Source of the DNA: Agroathelia rolfsii
Taxonomy: Eukaryota; Basidiomycota; Agaricomycetes; Amylocorticiales; Amylocorticiaceae
Direction of reading: 5' to 3'
Assembly (NCBI GenBank): GCA_018343915.1
Contig: JABRWF010000002.1
Coordinates: 2,294,001-2,358,000, forward strand
DNA length: 64,000 nt
A model generated the notes under the pieces. It was not told the origin of the DNA and made no database searches. It was given only the letters and a program-made list of their open reading frames with translations. Position 1 is the first letter of the stretch; the number at the start of each line of letters is the position of its first letter. Shown here piece after piece: positions 22,113 to 35,189 of this stretch. Position numbers and translations under genes: made by a program.

Positions 22113-24057
22113 ATGTGGGCCGCCTCTCGAGCTGTTACTCGCACTCTCTCTGTCCCAAAAGGTGCGCCATAACGCGAATGGAATAGCCTGACAACGTCCT
22201 AACGCGACTTACAGCATCCCAAACCGCCTCACTGAGGTCGGCATGGGCTCCCTCTAGAGCAGGCTGGAGTGCGGCGCTTGAACTCACCGCGACAAATTGA
22301 AGCATGTACTAACATTTCTTTTTCTCTTCTCCTTTAGTCTCTCTGCGTGGCTATGCTGAGGCAGCGGGCAAATTCTCGCGTGCCAAGCCCCACATGAATA
22401 TTGGTACTATTGGTGGGTGCCCATCTACGAAATACGGTGTGGGTATTAGCTTCTAACGCGTAATGCAGGTCACGTCGACCATGGCAAGACAACTTTGACT
22501 GCTGCCATTACGAAGGTTTTGTCCGACAAGGGTGCCGCTCAGTTTACGGACTACTCCCAAATTGACAAGGCCCCCGAAGAAAAGGCTCGTGGTATTACCA
22601 TAAACTCTTCCCATGTTGAGTACGAGTCAGACTCCAGGCACTACGGCCATATTGACTGTCCTGGACACGCCGATTGTAGGTGTTCATGGCTGCACAGGGT
22701 GACGCAGCTACTGATACCATTTGTATTCTCCAGACATCAAGAACATGATTACCGGTGCAGCTCAGATGGATGGTGCTATCATTGTCGTTTCTGCTACGGA
22801 TGGTCAAATGCCCCAGACGCGTGAGCATTTGTTGCTCGCTCGCCAGGTTGGCATCAAACGCCTCGTTGTCTTCATCAACAAGGTCGACATGATAGACGAC
22901 CCTGAGATGCTCGAACTCGTAGAGATGGAGATGCGTGACCTTCTTTCAACCTACAACTTCGATGGAGAGAACACGCCTATCATCATGGGCTCGGCTCTTG
23001 AGGCTCTGAATGATGGCAAGGCCGACATCGGTAAAGAGAAGATTTCTGCTCTGGTCAAGGCCTGCGATGAGTGGCTCGACCTTCCCTCTCGTATGTTATC
23101 TACCTTAACTTGGTTGATGTGTATGATATTCACTCTCGAGTACTATAGGTGACCTTGACAAACCCCTTCTCATGCCCATTGAAGGTTGGTCGTGATCCAA
23201 CACCAAATTCATATATTTCCGTTGCTAACGTATGTCCAGACGTTTTCTCGATTTCCGGTCGTGGAACTGTCGCAACTGGTCGTGTATGTACTTGCTCTCA
23301 CCCTTTTTAGATGGATATTACTCACTGCAATCTTTAGGTTGAGCGTGGCGTTGCTAACAAGGGTGATGAAGTTGAGATTGTCGGTCTTGGCGCAAACTTC
23401 AAGACCACCCTGACTGGTATTGGTAAGTAATGATGTGAATATGCTAACTCGGACATGTAATCTAACTCGTCTGCAGAAATGTTCCACAAGGAGCTCGATC
23501 GGGTTTGTTCATGAAAGTATTTTAATTAAGATAGTCGGCTCATTTATTGTATAGGGTGAGGCCGGTGATAATATGGGCTGCTTGCTTCGTGGTATCAAGC
23601 GTGAGCAAATCCGCCGTGGCCAGGTCATTATTGCCCCTGGCTCCATGAAGGCCGTTACCAAGTTCCAGGCTCAGATCTACGTATGTGCTGCGTTGTTTGT
23701 CCATGTGCACTTGTTGATGTTGTATACAGGTCCTGACAAAAGATGAAGGTGGTCGCTACACACCCTTCATGGAGAACTATCGCCCTCAACTTTTCCTCCG
23801 CACCGCCGATGTCACTACTGCATTGACCTTCCCTGATGGCACCTCTGATGCCGCCACGAAGATGGTTATGCCTGGTGACAACGTCGAGATGGTTTGCACT
23901 CTCGTCCACGATGTTGCTGCTGAGGTTGGCTCTCGCTTTACTCTGCGTGAAGGTGGCAAGACCAGTGAGTATATACAATGTTCCGCTTGAAGCAATACCT
24001 GCTAACCTGAATTTAGTTGGAACCGGTATCATTACGAAGGTCATCGAGGCTCTTTAA
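22113..24057 (+). CDS. TUF1: Mitochondrial translation elongation factor Tu
   Basis: Eleven exons (22113-22161, 22338-22412, 22469-22675, 22734-23090, 23149-23184, 23240-23283, 23338-23422, 23477-23502, 23555-23680, 23730-23964, 24017-24057) encode 426 residues. Residues 1-30 are Arg/Ala/Ser-rich and lack acidic residues, fitting a mitochondrial presequence. The GTPase motifs are complete: GHVDHGKTT (P-loop), RGITI (switch I), DCPGHADY (switch II), NKVD and GSAL. Domain II starts near [12 protein letters not shown] and domain III near [16 protein letters not shown]. The small exons of 26-44 nt in domain II are phase-consistent. It delivers aminoacyl-tRNA to mitoribosomes. Confidence 0.96.
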
Positions 24058-24477
24058 TTGATATCATGACCTTACACTGGGGCCTTAATGATCCGCCCAC
24101 ATCATACTCACGCATTTCATCATACCATACAATACCATGCCCACGTTCTGTCCACCCCCACTCACCACTATTTTCAACACGTTATCCTAACGACTGTACG
24201 ATAGTCGGCCACCATGCGAATGCATTGTTATTATACGTAGACATTCCAGTGTTGGAGACATGAGTGGGTAGACTATAATGCAAGATAGATTGATACACAA
24301 GCACCATGCGAGAACTGCGGAAGGATGTACATGTTTGTGTGCTATTATATTATCTATTCGAGATAGTTTTATCTTGGAAATCGGCATGAGTCGGACCATA
24401 TCCATACCATAACCAGTCACCAGCTCAGCCCACTTCATTCCTTGTTCGACCCTTGCCAATCCGTCGTCACTATCACT
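24058..24477. other. Intergenic between TUF1 and GCV3
   Basis: 3' flank of TUF1 and promoter of GCV3. No gene seen. A CT-rich stretch precedes the ATG at 24478. Confidence 0.5.
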
Positions 24478-25360
24478 ATGCACTCCATCTTCAGACAGGC
24501 TGCTCGTACGCGTTGCTACGCTAGGCCCACTCTTGCTGCCCGTAGGCAGAGCCCGTTTGCTGTCTCGCAGCTACGTACGGTCGTTAGTGCGTATTTGAAA
24601 AACGTTTTACCGTCTATACTAGACTCCATGTTGATGGACTGTTCTCTCCTTGCTTGCGCTTTTTGACTACACAGCAAAGAAATATACTGAAGAACACGAA
24701 GTCATCGCGTTCGATGATGAGACTGGCCTTGGTACTGTCTCTATCACGCACCACGCTCAGTCATCACTGGGTGATGTCGTGTATGTAGAGCTTCCTTCTG
24801 CTGGCACCAAGGTCGAAAAGGGCGGTATGTGGCATTTCTTTAGCGTTATTCTTTTGAGTTTGACATCGTCCATCTGTTGGTTTTTTTTTTTCTTTTTCTT
24901 GTGTAGACCCAATTGGTGCCGTAGAAAGTGTCAAGGCTGCATCTGATATCGTTGAGTATCCTTCCCCCCTTTTTTCTATTGTGCTAAGTCATTAATAAAT
25001 GACGTGCTGATTGTTTTTGACCAATTACATTCTTAACAGTATGCCCCTGTGTCTGGTACCATTAAAGAGGTCAACGAGGCGCTTAACACTCAATCTAACT
25101 TGCTTAACAAGGATCCTGAAGGCAAAGGTTTGTATGGTTTACCAACCAACAATCTATCATTCATGTTCTTCTCGATCACTAATGCATTCTTTACATTGTT
25201 CAGGCTGGCTATGCAAAATCGAGTTGTCGAATCCATCCGAGGTACGATGATGCTTGGCTGTCATTTTTCTTTTTAGTGGGCGTAATTGCTAACGAACGCT
25301 ATTGCTTTGTAGTTGGACAACCTGTTAACGGCCGAGGCATACAAGGAAATCGTGCCCTAG
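24478..25360 (+). CDS. GCV3: Glycine cleavage system H protein, mitochondrial
   Basis: Six exons (24478-24586, 24675-24824, 24907-24950, 25040-25127, 25204-25241, 25313-25360) give 158 residues. Residues 1-36 are Arg/Ala-rich, a mitochondrial presequence. The mature protein has the usual KKYTEEHEVI start, the GVSITHHAQ-type segment (here GTVSITHHAQSSLGD) and the lipoylated Lys in AVESVKAASD. It shuttles the aminomethyl arm between the P, T and L proteins. The first intron contains an AG before the used acceptor. The chosen acceptor is the one giving the conserved KKYTEEHE sequence. Confidence 0.94.
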
Positions 25361-25669
25361 AAACAGTGCCATGATCTTTTTCTCTTCTCCTCTTTCTCTT
25401 TCACCTACATCCTCTTAGTATTCAACATACAAAGTAGGCGAATTTGCCACTAATTTTCGGTCTTAAAGTAGATGTTTAGACACGTAGCAATGATATTCCA
25501 ATGCAAGTCCCTCGGTTAGTGTGTATGCACGTAAAGACGGAAGCAGATCGGGTGTCTAGTCGATTCCAGTTGGACATTTGACTCTAGTAGAGCGGAGAGT
25601 TGTATAGGTTACAGTGGAGCGAAGAGAGAGAAAATAAAATGTTATTGCGAGTACGATGTCCATGATCAT
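25361..25669. other. Convergent 3' flanks of GCV3 and the ESSS subunit gene
   Basis: About 310 bp. No gene or clear structure seen. Confidence 0.5.
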
Positions 25670-26139
25670 TCACGACGAAGCTTCGTATTTGTACTTCTCG
25701 CCACGTGCCTCCATGCGTTCCTTAGCCTCCTTAAGAGCCCAAGTTTGGATGCTACAAGGAGAAAGAGGAGAAATCAAGTGAACAAAAGGAGTACGGGGGA
25801 ATGTAAAGATGACTAGGATACCTTGTATCAGGCTTGTAGTACAGCAGTACTGTCGCCAGGCCCATAGAACCGTACATCCCAAGGTACCAGATATTTTCCC
25901 AGCTCTCTTTCACGCGCTTTTGGCCGGGTGCAGGGGGCTATCAGATGTGTATACGGGTGTCAGAATGGACTGCCAACGATACGCAGAAAAAGGATAGAGT
26001 AGCGCACTTTTTCACCGAACAACAAACCGGTGGGTTCGTTGTAGTGCGGAGCACCGTGGGATGCATAGCGCCTGCCTGTGGAGTAGCGTGGCTTACAGCT
26101 GGGCGCCTTCAGAGCTCGGAAAGATGACGATGGAGGCAT
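25670..26139 (-). CDS. NDUFB11: NADH:ubiquinone oxidoreductase ESSS subunit (NDUFB11-like)
   Basis: Three exons (26139-26008, 25937-25822, 25751-25670) encode 109 residues. The sequence PHYNEPTGLLFGEK, then PPAPGQKRVKESWENIW and a single membrane span (GMYGSMGLATVLLYYKPDT), then SIQTWALKEAKERMEARGE, is what I expect of the small ESSS accessory subunit of complex I. The N-terminus is basic and Ser-rich and would direct import into mitochondria. Length is typical for the fungal subunit. Confidence 0.85.
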
Positions 26140-26481
26140 GAGTTAACAGTACGGAGGACTAATAGAGAGTGAACTTGACAAGAAGCGGAGGTAAACGAGA
26201 CCGGCGTATGTAGGGCCAGTTTCCTAATGCGGCTTCCGGTGACGATGGTATTCGCACCGCTTTCAAGATGAGTTGCCCTACATTGTTTGAATTCTATTAT
26301 TATCTCTACATTTAGCATTAAGGAATAGTTCAATAGGCGGATGAATCGAGTTAAAGTATCGAAAGAACAAGGCAAGATTCGAATGTGAGTAAGTAGGTAT
26401 ATACATTAGTCAGGTATAGTGTTGTATGCGTAGCGTGAACTTGGAAAGGAATCACTAGAAAGATGACAGTCAGGTATATCT
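26140..26481. other. Intergenic
   Basis: Promoter of the ESSS subunit gene and 3' flank of the NatD gene, both on the minus strand. Nothing else seen. Confidence 0.5.
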
Positions 26482-27464
26482 TTAAAGTATAAGTGAAAGA
26501 ATTTCATAGTCGCAATTGGCTTCTTCTTCTGATAGCTCCTCATCAGGTTCAACAAAGCTCGGGGAGGCCGGATCGAGTATGAATCTAAGTACATCAGGAA
26601 ACGGCTATTTAAGAACCGAGAGCTGCATGTGCTTACCCGTTACTTTTGTACAGGTCCATTGCCGTAGGATTTGCTGAAGAGAGGAAGAAAGCAGAGTCAG
26701 TCAAGACGGACAGGTAGGGAGAAGGACGATACAAACATTTCAGAACAGTCAACATAATCTTCTCCATCTGGAAATGTGAACCAAGCGCACGGAGCTGCTT
26801 AATCAAAAACTTTCCTATTCCTTGTCTTTGATACGGGCGACGAATCTGAAGCTCATAGCTTGACATATTCAATTGGAGTAAGCGTGTTTCTGATATATGA
26901 GACATGAGAGAACTTGTACCAATATAGTAGAAGCTCGCCTTCTTCCTCTTCAAATTTGAACATCGAATATCCAACAAATGCACCAGAAGGAGTACCACGA
27001 TCCGATTCTTCACCATTGTTTTCATACACGAGGATAAACCGGGAGTTGACGCTGAATACCTCCTTCCTCTTTTCCTTCTCAGCCCACCCCAGTGATGATT
27101 TCGAAATTCTGTGATGAGCCAGGCGTTAGTAGGAATACCTCTTAGTTAACGGAGAACATACAGGTCCCGCATATTTTCCTCTAACAGATCCCAGATCAAC
27201 TTGCGCTGTTCTTGTGATAGGTTGGAGTTGACGAGAATCCTGACGTCGTAACTGTATGCGAGTAAATATCCACATCAAGTAAAGACAAGATGTGATAACC
27301 ACATTTTCTTCTTGTATTGGTAGGTTGGAGAGACATGACGCTTCAACTGGTTAACATTGGCCTATTGGGCCATGTGAGAGGCAGGGTCAGAACGCGACGG
27401 ACAAATGACCACAGACTATTTTGGCCTTCTTCAAGCGCTGCTGGAGCGTTATTTTTCCGGACAT
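26482..27464 (-). CDS. NAT4: Histone N-terminal acetyltransferase NatD (Naa40/Nat4)
   Basis: Seven exons (27464-27417, 27361-27300, 27251-27162, 27108-26920, 26858-26737, 26673-26637, 26584-26482) give 216 residues. The GNAT core has the acetyl-CoA loop RRPYQRQGIGKFL and the following IMLTV strand. Upstream lie LLEENMRDL and GWAEKEKRKEVF, which are characteristic of Naa40 rather than of other Nat enzymes. The family acetylates the N-terminal Ser of histones H4 and H2A. It shares a 309-bp divergent promoter with RIO2. The first donor (GTCTGT) is non-optimal, so the first 16 codons are less certain. Confidence 0.85.
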
Positions 27465-27773
27465 ATTTTCTACCAATAGTGTACTGTCGAGTGTAAATTA
27501 GTTTAGATGGTGCAGCATATAGGAGTGTTGTATGTGGATAGGATGTAAGTGAGTGCTTTGACGAGAGGATTGGAGTCGAAGGCGCGCGCTTAGCTCGAGT
27601 AGCATGAATGGACCGCGTCTCGCCTTTGCCCGTTTGCCGCGGTCCTCGGGACCAATCTGCCACTTCTTGCAAATCTTCCACATTCCATTGCTAGCCGTTG
27701 TACCAACACACGCACTCTCGTCTACAGCAATCACTCTCTCCAATATCTCTCTGGATACAAGGAAACTAAAACA

Positions 27774-29587
<1,814 letters not shown>

Positions 29588-29864
29588 TTTTTTTTCTTTA
29601 ATTTCATTAAGACCTGTGTAATTTCATGTATTGCTCGTATCAACTACCAATCACTTGATTTTATGTACATTCTTATTTGTTAGTCTTGCACTTACTAGTA
29701 CATGTATGATGCACATATGCGCTGAAGTCTTCCTTGACGTAATGCGATGTTTGCGTTACACTCTGTACGTTTCCCACGGTCACAAACACACCCTGCTCTC
29801 CCTCAAGCGTCCATCATCACCGACTACTAATTATCTTTCGCGGTTCACATTTAAACCACACAAT

Positions 29865-30668
29865 ATGAGCAAGGCCGATCTTGAGACATACCAGGTCCAA
29901 CTATCTCAAGTTGAACTCGCAATTCAGGCTGATTCCGACAATACTGAACTGCTTTCGTTGCGCGCAGAGCTCCAAGAGCTTATCGAGCTAACCAAGGCAG
30001 CGCTAGCACAAGCGGAGGCCTCTACATCCTCCTCTAAAGCCGAGACTTCGAAAAAGCAGACACATCAAGCGACGCCCTCGCAGGTCTGGGCTGCTGGAGA
30101 CGAGTGCCTGGCGAAATACTCAGACGATGGTCAATGGTATCCTGCGCGAATCACCTCCGTTGGCGGCTCGACAGAGAATCCAGTGTATAGCATTGTATTC
30201 CGTGGATACAACACTGGTGATCTGGTCAAAGCGGACGAGATCAAGCCATTACCATCCAGCTATTCCGCAAACACGCCTGCAGCAGGCGCTGGTGCTAAGC
30301 GTAAGCTGACCAAGGTGGAGGAGGAGGAGAGAGAACGTAAAAAGAAGAAAAACGAGAAGAAGCTGGAGAACAAGGCCGCCAAAGCCAAGGAACAGACGAT
30401 GAAGCAAGCCACTTGGCAAAAGTTTGCAAAGAAGTCGGAGAAAAAGGGTGTTCACATTGCAGGTATTGCGGGGACATCAATATTCAAAACGCCAGACAAT
30501 CCCCATGGACGAGGTATGTGTACATCTCGTCTTTTTTGTATCCAAGTACAATCCCTTGCTCATTTCGTTGTCTTGTTAGTTGGCGTCACAGGCAGTGGCA
30601 AGGGTATGACTGAGGTGGCAGCTGCGACGAAACATAAATTCGCTCCTACCGACGACTCAAACGCATAA
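29865..30668 (+). CDS. SPF30: Tudor-domain splicing factor SPF30 (SMNDC1) homologue
   Basis: Two exons (29865-30513, 30580-30668) encode 245 residues. A short coiled coil (residues 1-50) precedes the Tudor domain at about 70-130 (AGDECLAKYSDDGQWYPARI, then YSIVFRGYNTGDLV). The basic KKKK-rich segment and the NKAAKAKEQTMKQATWQKFAKK motif match SPF30, which joins U2 snRNP and the tri-snRNP and binds symmetrically dimethylated arginine. The frame is open upstream to 29631, but the A-rich context before 29865 and the start of homology favour this ATG. The end after the intron (GSGKGMTE) is short and less certain in function. Confidence 0.88.
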   Translation: MSKADLETYQVQLSQVELAIQADSDNTELLSLRAELQELIELTKAALAQAEASTSSSKAETSKKQTHQATPSQVWAAGDECLAKYSDDGQWYPARITSVGGSTENPVYSIVFRGYNTGDLVKADEIKPLPSSYSANTPAAGAGAKRKLTKVEEEERERKKKKNEKKLENKAAKAKEQTMKQATWQKFAKKSEKKGVHIAGIAGTSIFKTPDNPHGRGMCTSRLFCIQVQSLAHFVVLLVGVTGSGKGMTEVAAATKHKFAPTDDSNA

Positions 30669-32438
30669 GATGGTCTGTCTTTTACTGACACTGCCGCATA
30701 CCCGTCCTTATTCTTGGAACACTCATTATTTTAGACGATCACACCATCCTTTCTGCACGTCCGTTTGTGGCGCCGTTTTACGAGCTGATCTGAGACGCAC
30801 TAGCCATGTGATGTGTCTTTTTTCTTTACATCTTTTGCCCGTGCCCATATCTCATCAACTCATTTCTACGTCCTGCTTGCTGGTATTTATTTGAACGGAG
30901 TATGGTGTGTGCAAATACGCATGGATCATACATACATGACTTACAAGGTGGTGATGGGCGTGGCGGCAGCTTGATGGATTTAGATAAGCATTTCCTCTCA
31001 AGTAATCGTAAAATTGCCTTGTAACTAATCGTGTCCTGGTCAATGTAATCTCTGATCCGTCTAATCAATCCAATTGTAGTGAAATTTGTAAGTCCATCTG
31101 AATTAACGCCAACGTGATCGTAACCTCTGGAAGTCACTTGCACTTGAGGCGAACAGTGTCTTTGGCTTAGTAACTTTGACTTTGAACTCTTGATGGAAGA
31201 TCCCACCATGATTTTGGCTTTTGCATTTTTACCTTGCGCTCCATTTCTTTTGACTTTTGGGGTGACCGTCAGATGCGGTGCTCCTCATCGGGATGTTCGT
31301 GGTATGCTGTCACATCCTTACTGTGTCCGGTTGCGGTACTCGGATTTTTTTTTTCTCCATGTGAACAGTGATTTGACATGTTTCTAGACCATATGCTGGA
31401 GACATCCGGCAGACACGTCAAGAGCGCGCCATTGCTGGCTGTCTTACAGTCACAGCCCTTGGCACACGAGTAAAAATGAATTGAAAAAAGGTGTACTGGC
31501 CCTGGCCCAAACCTCGAGTTATTGCTCTCTGTATCATGTTACAATCATGGTTTATGGTGACCCCACAACCACCTGGGGCTCCATCATTACACAGGCCGCC
31601 CAGATGCCAACAAAACTACCTACTGAGAATATTGATGCAAGGGCAACTTGGCGAAAGACTCACTGGTGCTCACCTCCCAACAAGAAACGGAACAATCCGT
31701 GAGAGAGGATCCTAGTCTTCCAGTATTTTTCTTCTTCTACTTAGAAGCAGTTTAATGCTGAAAGTTGATGATATCGCTATCTGTCGTCTACCTTATAGAA
31801 TTTGCTCCGCCGAGTTTTTGCCAATTCAATCATATACTTTCCGTGAAGTCAGCCCCTCAACGTCTCAACTTCTTCTGTCCGTCACACGGAGATAAAATGT
31901 ATTCACCGCCCTCCCTCATCTGGCGGCACCGAATCTCTGTCACACCAACCAGGTGCCGGCCTTCGATATGCCTCCTGTACGCGGTTTCTCTCTCTCCGTT
32001 TACCGCTTTCATATGGACAAAACAATACGTGTTGAGCACCAGCCAATCAACGACATTTTCATTTTTCCACCGTCTCAGACCCTTCAGCTAGAGAAACTAG
32101 CCGCATACCTTGTCTCTCGGTTGCATCATTCATTAATTGAAGAAAAGAAGAATGGTGAAAAAAAGAATTTGTTTATATCCTGCATCTTTCCGATTTAAAT
32201 TGATGTACTCTTGATCATCGATCTGTCCCGCGGGCTCTTACCATAACAATCACATAGTTTCTTTTAGGACGATAAGCTTATGGAATCTCGTACTTCCTTT
32301 TTTTGTCTTAGCTCCCTTCGTCATCTCCACACGAGTATCGGACTATTTACATGGTTGAGGCTGTTATTACTATTATGGCAACCGCATTCGAATGGTCATC
32401 TGATTCAACGAACTATGTTTGGTGTTGTAGCGTCCGGT
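30669..32438. other. Long convergent intergenic region
   Basis: I cannot support a gene in this 1.77 kb. Several 60-110 codon frames exist on both strands (for example 31953-32198 +, 30826-31209 -), but none has family resemblance or splice partners. The plus frame at 31953-32198 (start MPAFDMPPVRGFSLS) is the least random-looking and might be a small or decayed gene. Confidence 0.4.
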
Positions 32439-33364
32439 TTATACTCTGGGACTCAGGCTCACTATTGCAGTGGGCTCTTCAAGAGCTTTGCATAGGTTGT
32501 CATTCTAAAGAAAAACTTCACTTAGTCCTGGTAGTCCCTATGAGTCAACTCGAGTGCAACAAGCTACTCACCGCTCTACGGAGTTCCAGCAAGCGAACTT
32601 CAGCTTTATTCAAATCATGTCTGAGGCCCGCTATCATAGCCTGCATTAATTCATCTCAATATCTACATAACTTTTGAGGATCAAGAGGATGTTTTTACCT
32701 TGGCAAGGGGCATGTTGAGGCCGCGGAATGGCTCCAGAGCACTAAAAGGGACGGGATAAAATCCCAACTCCAGCAGTTGTTCATGCAGTCTATCCGTATG
32801 TGCTGTGCAAGAATTGATCAGGAAGCGATATGGTTATATTAGCACGGTGTTTCTGAGTTCTGATCTATGCTTTGTTGTATTACCTTCAAGAGAAGCGAAA
32901 TATGTAGCTCGCCTACTGGGAGCGCTACTGCCAACACTAGAAATATACATCATTTTGTCGTTCAGGGCTCGATAGTTTCTGCGATGAAATTCAACAGGTC
33001 TGACTTACAGATCATTCGGCGAGAAGATTAGTTTCTCCAATGCGTGGTTCCATGATCGACGAGTTCGAAGGGGCTTGGCTATGCGCCTTGTAATTCGAGC
33101 GTATGGATGATCGACAAGTGCAGCATGCGCATCTCCGCTACTATCTCCCTCAAGTTCATCGTCAAGCAAGGAGCTTAGCGTAAATTTTGTGTTGATTGGT
33201 GAGACCTCGGATGAAGGGTCTGGACTGTGTTTGGTATCTGTGCCCGAGGAGAGGGTACTAGATACGGATAAGCTGGGCTGCAGAGATCGACGACTTTGCT
33301 CCATGCTAGCGATAGCGGGCTCCTGGACCGCAACTAGTTGGGAAGAACTGGAATGACTGGACAT
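32439..33364 (-). CDS. Unknown conserved-type protein with shared LHEQL/RGL domain (paralogue A)
   Basis: Not recognised. Exons 33364-33009, 32936-32884, 32802-32699, 32640-32572 and 32504-32439 give 215 residues. The first 90 residues are Ser-rich and disordered. Then comes a basic segment (RRIAKPLRTRRSWNHALEKL) and a domain reading ATYFASLEAHTDRLHEQL, a linker, ALEPFRGLNMPLAK and a helix ending LLELRRA. The neighbouring divergent gene at 35190-36618 carries the same domain with introns at equivalent places and an identical 69-nt exon, so the two are paralogues. The basic-then-helical layout hints at DNA or protein binding like a bZIP, but I see no clean heptad zipper. No membrane or signal segment. 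Confidence 0.75.
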
Positions 33365-35189
33365 AGTGGTGTTGATGAGGGGTGTTCAAGTAACGGGGGA
33401 CAGATAGTGTATAGCAGAATATAAGATGTCTTTTTCTTTTTCCAGACAGCTAACGTAGTTCGCCTTGTCGCGACTCGCGTTGATCTCTGGTCCTACCTCG
33501 ATCTGCCTCCATTGGAGTTAAATGCCACCACCGTTCATCCATACCATTACTTTTTACGCTAATCCAAGCAACAGTGTCGCAATTTCTTCCCGTGATTGAT
33601 TGGCCTATTTTGGGAATACACTGCGTATATACCCGCCTTGCATGCACATTTGGAGTATTAATGTGACATGGACTAGTACCCTATCAGTGTGCGGTAGGGT
33701 CGGTCACGTACCAATGCCAATAAATTTGCTCATATAGCCTTTTGTTCTAGCTTTTTTTTTTTTTCATCAAGTGAATCAATGGAAGTTCCTTTTCAAGTTT
33801 CCATGATCAGATCTAAAGATACCGGACAGACTTGCTTACTCGTCATCAAGTTGAACGACTGATGACCCGGCGCCAAAGCCGCGCATCCATGCGCGTCCAT
33901 TTTATCATCAGCAAAATAAGCCCGTGGCCTTGACACGTTCTAGAGCTTCTGACCAGCTGTCTCGTCTGTTGCTTCCGACTATCGGGGTGGAGTTCGAGAG
34001 CCGTTCGGGTCGCACATACGCACCATTCTGAGTATAGCGATGGATTCTAAAGGAAAGGGTCTCACGTCAGTGTGGTTAGTTGCATGGTTCCAAGAACTTT
34101 CTGCAAAAGTAGAAATAAATTGCGTTGCTGCATCAACTCTATCCTCAGATTCAGGTCTGTGAAAAGTAGTTCATATCTAACTCCTGGACTGCTACCTCTG
34201 TGATCGGTGTGCAAACACTCCAGTTTCTTTTCCCCTCTGCTCGCACTCTGATGTTCAAGTTGGGGAAAGAAGTCGAGGAAAATTGGCGACTCCAAGGGTA
34301 GAACGCATCGACCAACGTTTCTATTGAATGGTAGTCATTCTTAGTACTCCAAAAAAGGTTATGGTGATTTCTGTTTGGACCCAGCTTCTTGATATCCATC
34401 TGTTGTGTACTAAGCCCCATGATACATCTATCAACTGAGTTTTATTACCGGAGGTGAAAAAGATGGATCCGAGAAATGTACCTTTATTTTAATTATAATA
34501 ATGATTATCGACCACAGGCTTCTTCGTCGAGCTAAACATGACTCCTCTATGCCATGTTGATGTATATTTTTGCTTGATTTACCTGATACTTGTCTACAAA
34601 TTCTGCTTCTAGTAGCAGAGGGATTTTTGTTTGCATGCCTAGAGCGGGATCCAGCAGAAGCAGAGGCAGGCTCTTGTAAGAAGTCGCATACCATTTTAAA
34701 TGCTTTAATTATGCACTTCTTTCCGTTCTATTCACGTAACCAGCATTCAAAAATATTGGTATGCATCAATACTTATGGACAAGGCAAAATTGCTCATTTT
34801 TGAACTGGGAACGAGGCTGTTTCAAGCTGATCCCCAAAATTTGGTCATGGATAGTACTGTGTGACAGGGAGAAACAAGCTCGGCGATCGGAGGAATCTGG
34901 TTGGCGCAAGCTTCCGGGAGCGCACCCCCTTGATGGATCCTGAGAAGGCAAGAACTCGTAGAAAACAATTCTATTTTACCGTCCTTTGTCGAGCCATGCC
35001 CCATGCTATCATTCATATATAATCTACATATGCACGATACTGTTGAACTTTTCCGCAGTGACGAAACCGTTTCATCCAATATTTGTTTCCCTCTTCCCTC
35101 ATCATTCCCCCCTTCCCCCTTCCCCAGACTGCAGTCTTTGCACCAATACTATATCTTTACATATATCCATTCTTCTACTACTACCCTAA
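33365..35189. other. Divergent intergenic region of the paralogue pair
   Basis: 1.8 kb between the two divergent paralogues. No convincing gene. Minus-strand frames at 34062-34295 and 34151-34420 overlap in different frames and look random. The last 150 bp before 35190 are strongly pyrimidine-rich, a typical transcription start region. Confidence 0.45.

Noticed and set aside
30826..32198. Several 60-127 codon frames between SPF30 and the unknown gene
   Set aside because: No family resemblance, splice logic or leader structure; treated as intergenic.
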